A program made the translations under genes and the position numbers. A stretch of 32,129 nt of DNA from IMG/VR virus record IMGVR_UViG_3300042398_000302, positions 1 to 32,129 of that record. One strand, given 5' to 3'. A model generated the notes under the pieces. It had not been told where the DNA came from and did not search any database. It saw only the letters and a program-made list of their open reading frames with translations. Shown in pieces: positions 1 to 7,268 of the stretch. This DNA comes from a virus. How positions within the stretch are numbered: the first letter of the stretch is position 1; each line of letters begins with the position of its first letter.

Positions 1-838
1 TTTTCAATGTATACTGGAACTGCTCGTATCCAACTCTATTTGTGAGATATGTAGTATTTGTTACATAGCTATTCTGATGCCAGATTAATTCTGGAGAATA
101 TGTAGAGGCTAGTGTGTCTCCAATCTTCAGGTCTTCAACTTGTATATTTCCAAGACCAAAATCGTAAAGAGATGCTATACTAGATTGTGTACCAAGATTC
201 GTGACCAATGGATTGGATGCCAACTGTGGGAACACTCTGTGTCGTCCGTAAACTCGAGCAACAGGTTGATACTTTTTCATGCTGTTGGACTGACCACCCA
301 AACTATAAGTTGGAGAGGATGCCACACCAACACCAGAGGATGGTTGTGCTACACTTGGAGGTGGAATGAGAGCATTCAAAGCCATCATGCCTACCATGGA
401 AATTCCCATAGCAACAACTTGACCTGCAATTGCAGATGTGCCTACAGCAGCACTCGTGCCTAAAGCTGACATGCCACCAAGACTTCCACCTACCAAAGCA
501 GGTGCGACATACCAAGCAGCAACTACAACTGCGATTGTTAGGACAGCTGCGAGGACGTTCTTTCCACCACCACCGCCACCACCCTGTGGTACAAGGGTCA
601 GGAGGATGCTGTCTTGCTCTTGAATCCAAAAGTTCTCTGGTTCATTGATCTTCATGCCATGGTTGAATGCCACGACATAGTCACGCATCTCAACTGGGAT
701 TGCCCTGTCAACTAATTCTTGAATGGTCTCACCAGGAACTGCTACAACTGAAAGCTCGTGAGCTCCACTAGGAGTCAACAATCTAGCCAATTGCTTTTGC
801 TGTGTATTAGGTCTATCTAACACTTCTAATTCATCCAT
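1..838 (-). CDS. J-like tail tip / host-specificity protein, 3' part cut off by the window edge
   Basis: The frame starts at the ATG at 838-836 and stays open to base 1, giving 279 codons. Residues 25-85 look like a ubiquitin-like beta-grasp segment of the kind found in lambda gpI. A run of seven glycines follows (86-92), then hydrophobic stretches at about 94-118 and 136-158. From about residue 190 the sequence resembles the start of lambda J-type central tip proteins, with YGRHRVFPQLA and then YDFGLGNIQVEDLKIGDT. J-family proteins form the distal tail hub and contact the host receptor. The start overlaps the NlpC gene stop by 8 nt (ATGGATGA), with GGGAG upstream. No separate gpI gene lies between the K-like and J-like genes, so I infer an I-J fusion. 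The receptor-binding end is outside the window. Confidence 0.82.
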   Translation of the reverse strand, partial: MDELEVLDRPNTQQKQLARLLTPSGAHELSVVAVPGETIQELVDRAIPVEMRDYVVAFNHGMKINEPENFWIQEQDSILLTLVPQGGGGGGGKNVLAAVLTIAVVVAAWYVAPALVGGSLGGMSALGTSAAVGTSAIAGQVVAMGISMVGMMALNALIPPPSVAQPSSGVGVASSPTYSLGGQSNSMKKYQPVARVYGRHRVFPQLASNPLVTNLGTQSSIASLYDFGLGNIQVEDLKIGDTLASTYSPELIWHQNSYVTNTTYLTNRVGYEQFQYTLK

Positions 839-1223
839 ACCTAAATACTCCCGTTAGACGATGCTTCCAATTAACATGTGTAAGATCCTCGATACAGGAC
901 ATACGACCTTTTAGACTATGTAGAAATTCTGAATCATTCAACATGATACCACAATGGATTTCATAACCCATGATTCGAAATGTGACGATGTCACCGTGAC
1001 GAGGAGTCTCTACCTTTAGCCACTTGTCTCCTAGACCATGCTTTGCCGAGTCTATAGCCAACTTAGCGACTGCCTCATTGTCTAGCTCAGAATACATGTA
1101 TGTAGGTAATAATTTATTTAGTTCATTCTTAGAGTACATCTTACAGATGCCATAGCAATCCGCACCTTCAAGACTTTCTCCGCCTATTACATATGGTATA
1201 CCAATATATTGTTCGGTGCTCAT
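831..1223 (-). CDS. NlpC/P60-family tail tip peptidase (lambda gpK-like)
   Basis: This 130-residue protein has the NlpC/P60 cysteine peptidase pattern. The nucleophile is in GADCYG (Cys23), the histidine in GYEIHCGIML (His90), and a possible third polar residue is His102 in EFLHS. In lambda-like tails the NlpC/P60 domain belongs to gpK, a tail-tip assembly protein thought to cut peptidoglycan crosslinks during DNA entry. Lambda gpK also has an N-terminal JAMM domain; this protein is only the NlpC part. Its position just before the J-like gene, with an 8-nt overlap, agrees with gpK. A hairpin at 1254-1274 separates it from the preceding tail gene. Confidence 0.85.
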   Translation of the reverse strand: MSTEQYIGIPYVIGGESLEGADCYGICKMYSKNELNKLLPTYMYSELDNEAVAKLAIDSAKHGLGDKWLKVETPRHGDIVTFRIMGYEIHCGIMLNDSEFLHSLKGRMSCIEDLTHVNWKHRLTGVFRYG

Positions 1224-1253
1224 CCGATACCCTTTCTTGTAAATAATTTACCA

Positions 1254-1274
1254 TAACCCTCTCGTGAAGGGTTA
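1254..1274 (-). terminator. Hairpin between DUF1833-like and NlpC genes
   Basis: The two arms TAACCCT and AGGGTTA pair perfectly over 7 bp around a 7-nt loop. The hairpin lies in the 58-nt gap between the DUF1833-like stop (1282) and the NlpC start (1223). No T-run follows, so it may be a weak terminator, an attenuator or an RNA-processing site. The plus-strand loop CTCGTGA matches the loop region of the hairpin after the tail tube gene (CTCGTGAGA). Confidence 0.45.
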
Positions 1275-1281
1275 CAGTCAA

Positions 1282-1743
1282 TCATCTAAACATACCTGGG
1301 TAATGTACAGGGTCGTACACTTCACTAGGGAATGCACTGGACATCACATTTACAACTTCGAGTTGCCCAGTTATAGTTAATGCATCGTAAGTCACAGAGC
1401 GAAGCTTTAGAAAATCTAAACGCTTCTCTACTATGTCTGGATACGCACTGCTTACTAACTCCACTTTTAATTCGGGAGGAGTCAATTCACTCCTGATTGC
1501 TTCGATAATTTCATTTGATATGTTTGAGATCTTCAAACTGATCTTTGGAAGAGTTTCACCGTCATCAGAAGGTAGAGCTAGTTGAAAAGGAAACGGCAAG
1601 TACTCTATACCTTGACTCGTCACTGGCTCGTTGTTGTTAACTAAATACAAAGGAGGTTTGCCCTTTGCATATATAGTCAGCAAGAAGAACCATGCGACTG
1701 GAGAACTTGTATCCTGTATCGCACTGATATTCTGACTGTACAT
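1282..1743 (-). CDS. DUF1833-like tail tip protein (lambda gpL position)
   Basis: This is a 153-residue protein. I chose the ATG at 1743-1741 (MYSQNISAIQ) because it overlaps the upstream stop as TAATG and has GGAG nine bases upstream. The frame also allows ATGs at 1758 and 1776, inside the upstream gene. The C-terminus ends FPSEVYDPVHYPGMFR, a form I associate with DUF1833 phage proteins. The gene lies between the tape measure/M-like genes and the NlpC gene, where lambda has gpL, so a tail-tip assembly role is inferred. No catalytic motif or membrane segment is seen. Confidence 0.65.
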   Translation of the reverse strand: MYSQNISAIQDTSSPVAWFFLLTIYAKGKPPLYLVNNNEPVTSQGIEYLPFPFQLALPSDDGETLPKISLKISNISNEIIEAIRSELTPPELKVELVSSAYPDIVEKRLDFLKLRSVTYDALTITGQLEVVNVMSSAFPSEVYDPVHYPGMFR

Positions 1744-2114
1744 TATAGAGTGCTCCATTCGGGCATCTGCTCCCATTTCATACTTGCAGCGAACACATTA
1801 GAATCTATCCACTGTATAGTAGGAAACTGCGAACAGCGAACTACCATCTCTTTACCATCTATAGGTCTCTTAATCCTAGTTGGAATAGAGCCACCTCGTT
1901 GGTCGACTCTAAACCAGTTAAGAAAGTCCTCGTACTGCTCTGCTTTTAGATTGACCTTAGAATCTATATTCATGATCAAGCCTGTGGTGCGTCGCCTAAC
2001 TTTGATAGACATATCTTCCATCTGACTTCTAATTGTATTAGAAAGAAAGGTCTCGCTCCACTCAGCCATACAACCATCAATGGATGCTGGTCTTTGTGCT
2101 ATAGTAATTGTCAT
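1743..2114 (-). CDS. Minor tail protein downstream of tape measure (lambda gpM position)
   Basis: This 123-residue soluble protein follows the tape measure gene by 14 nt and shares one base with the next gene's start (TAATG). Its C-terminal half has aromatic and basic patches, including NWFRVDQRGGSIPTRIKRP and later SMKWEQMPEW, and looks like a compact beta-rich fold. I do not recognise a named family with certainty. In lambda the gene directly after the tape measure is gpM, which joins the tail tip below the tape measure, and that role is inferred here from order alone. Confidence 0.55.
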   Translation of the reverse strand: MTITIAQRPASIDGCMAEWSETFLSNTIRSQMEDMSIKVRRRTTGLIMNIDSKVNLKAEQYEDFLNWFRVDQRGGSIPTRIKRPIDGKEMVVRCSQFPTIQWIDSNVFAASMKWEQMPEWSTL

Positions 2115-2128
2115 GTTGTTCCTTACAG

Positions 2129-4702
2129 TTATGCCGCAGCTCTATTAAGACCGTAAGCAGATTTCATAGATTTGTCCATTTGTCCAGTACCAAACATGTC
2201 CTTAACTTTCTTTTCGATAAGAATGTCAACACTCTTCATACCATCAGCATTTGTGTTCTCAGTAGCAGTCACTTCTACAGCAGCATTGTTGTAGATATTA
2301 ACTGTAGTTGGTGCAGACGACACACCAAGTTTACCATCGGAACCACGCTTCAGAGGCATGATAGCTTCTGCGCCAGCTTCTCCCAAGACTCCTAAACGTC
2401 CAAATGTTCCACCCTTCGCAAACTTGAAGAGAGTAGGACTGTTGTACACGCCATGTGCCAGACCAGTACCATTCTCGAATGAACCACCCTTAGCAAATGG
2501 GTTTAGCAACTCTGGACCAGCATCTGTTGCAAGACCTCCTTTTAAGAAACTCTGGAAGGATTTGACAAGTGGTGCCATGATTAACATCTGCATCATGATC
2601 TTAGCCAAGTCTTTGATGACGGATGTAGCGAAGTCAGTGAACGAGAACTTTGCCTTGCCTAAGTTATCTATAAAGTTATTGACAGCATTGTTAGCATTAG
2701 ATGCAATGGAATTAGTGATACTCTCACCTAATTTCTGCATATCTGAATCTACACCTTGGATGTTGTCCCGCATCTTCTCCCATGTCTCTGGAGTGATGCG
2801 ACCTTCTGCTAGAGCCTTGTCTATTAACGCCAACTTGATAGGCATCTCTTCGAGTTGTTTGTTCGCATTGTATATAGCGATCTCAATCTCTGCGAAAGGT
2901 GTCTGATCATAACTGCCGAGTTGAGCATAATACTCTTTAGCTGAGATCTGTCCTAGTGCAAACTGATCATTGAGTTCTGATAGAGCTTCCGCATTGATCT
3001 TCATTTGCTTTTGAAAGTTCTCACTTGCCTCTCTAACCTGGAACACTCCTTTAGAAGTGGTAGCAGATTGCATCTTATTGAGAATCTCTTCGTATGCTTT
3101 AGTATAGATTTCAAGTTGAATAGGATCAGTAGTTTCCTTCATCTTCCTCTGCAAAGCATCTAACTGTTGCATAACACTTTTTAGAGTGCCACCAACCTCT
3201 TGACTAGTAAGTCCTTTCAACCACTCTTGGAATGGTGATCCTTCCGATGCGGTCTTCTGTAACTTTTTAAGTTCGTCGTTCAAAGCCTTGAGAGCTCTTG
3301 GATCTTTCTCTGCTGCTATAAGCTCATTCAAAGCTGCTATCTTCTTGTTAAGAAGCTTAGCATCGTCTGCAGCTTCTTTCATCTTAGATATGAACTCTTG
3401 AATCTTCTTGTCTTGAATCGCAAGTCTATCTCGCTCTCCAGCACCCTCTGCAAGAACGTCTCCCTGTCTGGCTAACCTTTTCTTAGTGTCGATCAGTTTC
3501 TTGGTGATTTTATCAATCTTGTCTTCTAGTGGTTTTGTGTCGTTCCCTAAGAACTTTGCGAATGATAATTGAAGTTGTACAAGATACAAATCGGCTTCTT
3601 GAATCCCAATAATAATCTTATCCCAGAACAGTGCCATAGCCGACAGAGCCACGAGAATAGCGCCCCAACCAGTTGCTGCTGAGAATAAAGTAGCAGCGAT
3701 TGTAGCTCCTCTGATAGCTGGAATCAATTGCGAAACTAACTTAACAGCAACCAAAGTTACAACGACTGCTAAAGCCCCAAGACTGTCTGACATATCAAGA
3801 ACGTTGTTAAGGAATGTCTGGAACAGCTTCTGAACTTCTTGTAGAGCTGCTGCCATTTTCTCGTTTAACAAGAACTTTTCAGATATCGCAATCTGAAACT
3901 TCTGCCAACTGATAGCCATTCGATTGAGAACCTGCTCCATTTTCACAGGCATTTTCTCAAACGCAGCATCCCATTTATCTTTTGTTCCAATAAAAGCATC
4001 TACGAGTACCTCAGTAGTCACCTTACCCTGAGTAGCAAGTGCTCTCAACTCGGAAACCGTTCCTTGGCTGGCAAGTCCTACTTCTTTTAAATATTTTGAT
4101 ATTTCGATAGCAATTGCTGGTTGTCTTTCTAACAGAGACACCAACTCGTCACCTCTCAGTGCACCAGCTCCAAGAGCTTGAGAGAACTGGAAGACAGCGC
4201 CAGAAGCTTCATTGACAGAACTGGTTACAGCTCCGATCTTCAAGAACGTCTCTGCTACCTGTGCAATTTCTTTATTACTATAACCCAAAGCAACTAAACT
4301 TGTTGACATTCGTCGAACAGCGTTAGTAGCCTCTGGTAGTTTTATGCCAATTTCATCGGCAATCATATAAATTCTAGTTACCATGTCAGCAGCAGATTCT
4401 GCAGATCCCATCAACTCAGTGAAAGATGCTCTTAAGGCTATCAGATCTTCACGAGGTTTTACAAATCCTTGGAAAGCACCTACAACTGCTTTCACTATTC
4501 CTACTGCATTTCTTAATCCTTCTAATGAAGCATTAAAATTCTTTATTGCTCCTTGTATGCCACCAAACTGTCTTTCAACATCTTTTGAAACTCGTCCAAA
4601 ATTGTTTAGCGAAGTCGTGGCTGATGCCATGCCTTTCTCAAAAGCAGCTGTTTGTGCTTCAAGCGTGACGACTAGTGCACCTATGTCTTGTGAACCTGCC
4701 AT
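2129..4702 (-). CDS. Tail tape measure protein
   Basis: This 857-residue protein sets tail length and is ejected during infection. Residues about 85-265 match the tape-measure domain pattern, with LRASFTELMGSAESAAD, GALRGDELVSLLERQP and a segment ending near MAISWQKFQ. Residues about 308-367 are strongly hydrophobic. The middle (about 370-600) is Lys/Glu-rich and likely helical. The C-terminus carries the lambda gpH-like signature GEAGAEAIMPLKRG, preceded by FAKGG repeats. A strong ribosome site (AAGGAG) precedes the ATG, three bases after the gp10-like stop. At the usual 1.5 angstrom per residue, this length suggests a tail of roughly 130 nm. Confidence 0.93.
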   Translation of the reverse strand: MAGSQDIGALVVTLEAQTAAFEKGMASATTSLNNFGRVSKDVERQFGGIQGAIKNFNASLEGLRNAVGIVKAVVGAFQGFVKPREDLIALRASFTELMGSAESAADMVTRIYMIADEIGIKLPEATNAVRRMSTSLVALGYSNKEIAQVAETFLKIGAVTSSVNEASGAVFQFSQALGAGALRGDELVSLLERQPAIAIEISKYLKEVGLASQGTVSELRALATQGKVTTEVLVDAFIGTKDKWDAAFEKMPVKMEQVLNRMAISWQKFQIAISEKFLLNEKMAAALQEVQKLFQTFLNNVLDMSDSLGALAVVVTLVAVKLVSQLIPAIRGATIAATLFSAATGWGAILVALSAMALFWDKIIIGIQEADLYLVQLQLSFAKFLGNDTKPLEDKIDKITKKLIDTKKRLARQGDVLAEGAGERDRLAIQDKKIQEFISKMKEAADDAKLLNKKIAALNELIAAEKDPRALKALNDELKKLQKTASEGSPFQEWLKGLTSQEVGGTLKSVMQQLDALQRKMKETTDPIQLEIYTKAYEEILNKMQSATTSKGVFQVREASENFQKQMKINAEALSELNDQFALGQISAKEYYAQLGSYDQTPFAEIEIAIYNANKQLEEMPIKLALIDKALAEGRITPETWEKMRDNIQGVDSDMQKLGESITNSIASNANNAVNNFIDNLGKAKFSFTDFATSVIKDLAKIMMQMLIMAPLVKSFQSFLKGGLATDAGPELLNPFAKGGSFENGTGLAHGVYNSPTLFKFAKGGTFGRLGVLGEAGAEAIMPLKRGSDGKLGVSSAPTTVNIYNNAAVEVTATENTNADGMKSVDILIEKKVKDMFGTGQMDKSMKSAYGLNRAAA

Positions 4703-4705
4703 TTG

Positions 4706-5170
4706 TTATCTCCTTCTGCTATAACCACCACGGATGGCCATGCGACCTAACTCTTTGTATAGTTCGATCTTCATCCCAGATATAACTAGGTCGGCAATCT
4801 CACGCTTGCGACTTAACCAGGTCTTTTCAATGCCAGTACCTTCCGAATTAAAACTCGGAGTTCCTCTAACCTGTGTTCCGTCTTTTCTTTTGTAGGCTTT
4901 CCTGCCCACGTCCAATACTTTATAGTAACTTCGGTTGTTCAATCCAACCTTTACTTTGTTGTTACCTTGATACTTCATAGTAATAGACTTTCGCAAAAGA
5001 CCCTTTTCACCCTTAGGTGCGGCTCTTCGCATGTATGTTCGTAAACGAGAGCCAGCTTTCCTGACTCCCGCTCTTACTACTCTTCTTTCGACTACCTCTG
5101 GTGCTTTTGCCATCAAAGCAAGAAGTTCTTCAAGTCCTTCGAGTTTGTATATCTCTTTTTGGTCGCTCAT
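4706..5170 (-). CDS. HK97 gp10-like tail completion protein (unusual position)
   Basis: This is a basic, 154-residue protein. The N-terminal part (LEGLEELLALMAKAPEVVERRVVRAG, a helix), followed by AAPKGEKGLLRKSI and then VGLNNRSYYKVLDVGRKAY, resembles the HK97 gp10 family of tail completion/neck proteins. In HK97-like genomes such genes usually sit among the connector genes upstream of the tail tube. Here it lies between the chaperones and the tape measure, overlapping the chaperone extension stop by 4 nt (ATGA). It ends in SRRR, and its final codons supply the tape measure's ribosome site. A tail terminator-like gene is already present at 6535-6930, so its exact role is open. Confidence 0.6.
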   Translation of the reverse strand: MSDQKEIYKLEGLEELLALMAKAPEVVERRVVRAGVRKAGSRLRTYMRRAAPKGEKGLLRKSITMKYQGNNKVKVGLNNRSYYKVLDVGRKAYKRKDGTQVRGTPSFNSEGTGIEKTWLSRKREIADLVISGMKIELYKELGRMAIRGGYSRRR

Positions 5171-5636
5171 CCTGTCAAACCTTTCACTAAGTTGTCTGGA
5201 TTGTCAAGAAGATTCTTCTTGCCACCAAGTTTTCGAGTCTGTTCTTCCTCGCGTGCTTTTCGAATAAAGTATAGATTCCAATTAGAGTATTCAGTAATTG
5301 GCATGTTATCTTTAAGTTCGTACACAGGGACATGAAGATTCTCTGCTAGAATATGGAGACCATACTCGTAGTCGTTTAGAGCTTTCCCTGTTCGTTGCCC
5401 AAGCCAGCGACTTCAATAACTTCCTGCATAAGTGTCATGTATTCGCTAAGACCTAATTCTAAGATCCCGTCTCCAAGAGGAGTTCCATCAGCTTTAAAGA
5501 TCGAACCCTTTACCAGTCCCATTTGGAATCCTTTAGGATCTTTCTCCATCAAATCTAGAATAGGAAATAAAATTCCAACTGTAGGCTCTTTGATTGTGTA
5601 TGTACCGCTTTCAAGTGTAATTTGTTTTGTTTTCAT
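5167..5636 (-). CDS. Tail assembly chaperone G-T fusion made by -1 frameshift
   Basis: Two frames are joined by a programmed -1 shift. The upstream G-type frame runs from 5636 to a TAA at 5376-5378 and is 86 residues long. Its last codons are CAG GGA AAG CTC TAA, placing the lambda-type heptamer G GGA AAG in correct phase at 5388-5382. Shifting back one base continues for 71 codons to a TGA at 5167, giving a 156-residue fusion. The extension contains MPITEYSNWNLYF, like the T domains of other siphoviruses, and ends in LTG. The stop overlaps the next gene as ATGA. G and GT chaperones bind the tape measure and recruit tail tube subunits; their placement between tube and tape measure genes fits. 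Confidence 0.88.
5376..5636 (-). CDS. Tail assembly chaperone, short (G-like) form
   Basis: This is the 86-residue product made when the ribosome does not shift frame. It begins MKTKQITLESGTYTIKEPTV and ends GLGNEQGKL. It is small and acidic, typical of lambda gpG-like chaperones. Its start has a modest ribosome site (GGTGAG) just upstream. The 235-base hairpin-rich gap before it separates it from the tail tube gene, which suits a chaperone needed at far lower levels than the tube. Confidence 0.85.
   Translation of the reverse strand: MKTKQITLESGTYTIKEPTVGILFPILDLMEKDPKGFQMGLVKGSIFKADGTPLGDGILELGLSEYMTLMQEVIEVAGLGNEQGKL
5382..5388 (-). promoter_or_regulatory. Programmed -1 frameshift site GGGAAAG
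   Basis: On the minus strand the heptamer GGGAAAG fits X XXY YYZ in the reading frame of the short chaperone, two codons before its stop. It is identical to the slippery site of lambda G/GT. After the slip the frame is open for 71 codons and yields a T-like domain. Confidence 0.9.
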
Positions 5637-5871
5637 GTCTCACCATTTAAGAAGCTCACCAATAAAAGACAACGGAAGAGATGGGTGAGCAACACCTCTT
5701 GTCGACCGCGAGGTCTATCCGTGCCAAAATGAACTTACAGGAATCCTCATAGGATCACTGCAAGGTTTAGATCTAATTTGCGAACCCCTGTCTAACCTTA
5801 TACAGCAAAGGCTTTGAGGGTCCTCTAAAGATCTACTCTAAGGCACTCGTGAGAATGCCCTAGATAGATTC
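5637..5871 (-). other. 235-base hairpin-rich intergenic region between tail tube and chaperone genes
   Basis: No coding frame is credible here. Several inverted repeats are visible: 5838-5863 (11-bp stem, listed separately); 5762-5799 (AAGGTTTAGA with TCTAACCTT, nine pairs with one bulged base, 19-nt loop); 5743-5755 (ATCCT/AGGAT); 5704-5715 (GACC/GGTC); and a short one near 5815-5830 around GAGG/CCTC. On the minus strand the loop of the second contains GGGGTTCGC, which recalls a tRNA T-loop, but no cloverleaf forms around it. The likely role is termination or mRNA processing after the tail tube gene. Confidence 0.55.
5838..5863 (-). terminator. Hairpin after the tail tube gene (twin of 26704-26729)
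   Basis: The stem has 11 pairs around a 4-base loop. It pairs fully only as minus-strand RNA, where two positions are G-U; on the plus strand they would be C-A mismatches. It starts 9 bases after the tube stop and is nearly identical to the hairpin after the capsid gene. An outer ATCTA/TAGAT stem (5831-5835 with 5865-5869) can extend it. There is no clear T-run, so it may act as a 3'-end stabiliser or processing element rather than a simple terminator. Confidence 0.6.
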
Positions 5872-6522
5872 TTAGAACAAGTGTTTAGGTTTGCTACCTA
5901 AAGTGGCTGTTCCATTGAAACCAATCGCGCCATCAAGTGGCAAATCCCAAGTCATCTGACTTACGATAATTGGAGCAATGATGTGGCCATTGTCTGGTAA
6001 CTCGATACGAATCCAACGAGTTAGACCATCTTCAGCTGCGTCTAGTAAAGCTGGGTAGTCTTCTGCTGTGATATCCACATAACCACCAAAGGTCAGTGTA
6101 CCAGCTTGAACTACAACTGATGGAATAGATGCTGTTGGATCGCAATAGGTTCCGACAGAAACAGTACCAGGTGTGTCAGAGTTAACAGCCAGTGCATTCA
6201 AGCACAGGCAAGTTACATCGCTGAATACCTTAGTAGTACCAGTGACAGTTGCTGGAACAGTCTCACCAGTAGTGTCGGCACCAATCAGTTCGATCTCAGT
6301 AGCACTGGTGTTAGCACCAGCTACGAAAGTCTTACCGTCTAGAGTTGAAGAACCAGTACCTTCTACAGTTACTAGGTCACCAGCTTTAGCTGTGTTTGCG
6401 GATGTGATGATAGTTGGTTTTCCAGCAGTAATGTCAGTGATCGTGCCAGCTGTATATGATGTCTCATTTGCGGCAGGACCAGTCATGCAGATTTTTACGC
6501 CTTTTGACGATTTTGCACTCAT
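5872..6522 (-). CDS. Major tail protein (tail tube) with inserted beta domain
   Basis: This 216-residue protein builds the tail tube. Evidence is its position between the tail terminator and the G/GT chaperones, and its tube-like C-terminal half, with LTFGGYVDITAEDYPALLDAAEDG and QMTWDLPLDGAIGFNGTATL. Residues about 26-100 look like an inserted beta module: ITDITAGKPTIIT, then AGDLVTVEGTG, LDGKTFV and EIELIGADTTG. That pattern recurs in phage virion proteins and resembles small FCCH-type beta-barrel repeats, so I read it as a surface decoration on the tube. Structured RNA follows the stop. Confidence 0.82.
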   Translation of the reverse strand: MSAKSSKGVKICMTGPAANETSYTAGTITDITAGKPTIITSANTAKAGDLVTVEGTGSSTLDGKTFVAGANTSATEIELIGADTTGETVPATVTGTTKVFSDVTCLCLNALAVNSDTPGTVSVGTYCDPTASIPSVVVQAGTLTFGGYVDITAEDYPALLDAAEDGLTRWIRIELPDNGHIIAPIIVSQMTWDLPLDGAIGFNGTATLGSKPKHLF

Positions 6523-6534
6523 ATGTAATTCTCC

Positions 6535-6930
6535 TTAATTGAACAAGTACAGGTATTCAACTCCTACCGTAACTTGATAGTACTTATTAGCGTCACCACC
6601 AGAGAATTCTTCTGGTGCTTGATCGTTTAATAGTGTAATTTTCCCAGATGGGTCTTTGTTGGTCATAAATTTATTGACAATGTTGGTAGCATACTCCATA
6701 ACTTTATCGTCACCAGTCCCTGGTTGCCCAGATACTATGATGTCGATTACGCCATGTTCTTCCTGTTGATTACAGAATGTGTTAGACTCTGTATACTCAT
6801 GACTGAACTCGAGAGTACACCAATAGAGATCTTGAGGATCCTCTTCGATGTTAATAGTGTCGTAGTATGGAATTTCAGGATTATCTTGAATCCATGCGCG
6901 AGCCATATCTCGAACGTATTTTCTTGACAT
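6535..6930 (-). CDS. Tail terminator-like protein
   Basis: This 131-residue protein lies between the head closure and tail tube genes, the usual place for the tail terminator that caps the tube. Its pattern of an N-terminal helix (YVRDMARAWIQDN), a beta-rich middle (HGVIDIIVSGQPGTG), a helix (VMEYATNIVNKFM) and a C-terminal strand (YYQVTVGVEYLYLF) suits the gpU/terminator fold. Its ATG shares one base with the upstream stop (TAATG). The function rests on order and predicted secondary structure rather than a diagnostic motif. Confidence 0.7.
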   Translation of the reverse strand: MSRKYVRDMARAWIQDNPEIPYYDTINIEEDPQDLYWCTLEFSHEYTESNTFCNQQEEHGVIDIIVSGQPGTGDDKVMEYATNIVNKFMTNKDPSGKITLLNDQAPEEFSGGDANKYYQVTVGVEYLYLFN

Positions 6931-7268
6931 TATTTACCTCGCGTTGTAATCTTGAATCCAATCACAGTATCATTCAGACGAACAGGTGTTACAGTTTCAG
7001 CTATATACTTCTCGTCGTTGATTACGAAAGAGTCAAACTTTTCAGGAACAACCGAAGAAAAATCTCTAGCCTTCGCTGTGAGAGTCTTACCAGCGAGAGC
7101 GTATGCGTTGACATTTGGTTGATCTGTGTTACTCATTTTAGAGAAACCTACAGTAATCTTCTTTGTGGTCTGTGTTTTAGTATTCGTCCACACAGCCTGT
7201 ACACCCAACAAGTCAATAACGGTAATGAATGCTCCGTCTATTTGATTGTATACTGTGTTAGTTAGCAT
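6930..7268 (-). CDS. Head closure / head-tail joining protein
   Basis: This 112-residue protein is mostly beta, ending FVINDEKYIAETVTPVRL followed by GFKITTRGK. It lies between the adaptor and the tail terminator and overlaps the adaptor gene by 7 nt, as neck genes often do. Small beta proteins at this site in siphoviruses close the capsid neck after packaging (gpFII or HK97 gp7 class). The assignment comes from context and fold impression, and it could instead be another neck subunit. Confidence 0.6.
   Translation of the reverse strand: MLTNTVYNQIDGAFITVIDLLGVQAVWTNTKTQTTKKITVGFSKMSNTDQPNVNAYALAGKTLTAKARDFSSVVPEKFDSFVINDEKYIAETVTPVRLNDTVIGFKITTRGK

Noticed and set aside
303-629. Minus-strand frame with Cys/Trp/Arg-rich product
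   Set aside because: It is a different frame of the J-like gene. The correct frame is open from 838 to the window edge and gives a recognisable tail-tip protein.
1744-1776. Longer DUF1833-like start at 1776
   Set aside because: It would overlap the upstream gene by 34 bases; the TAATG-coupled ATG at 1743 has a better placed GGAG.
2358-2906. 182-codon plus-strand frame inside the tape measure gene
   Set aside because: Antisense to a well supported gene; composition is unlike a real protein and there is no ribosome site.
5762-5799. tRNA-like GGGGTTCGC sequence in the intergenic region
   Set aside because: No acceptor stem, anticodon arm or D arm could be built around it, so I do not call a tRNA.
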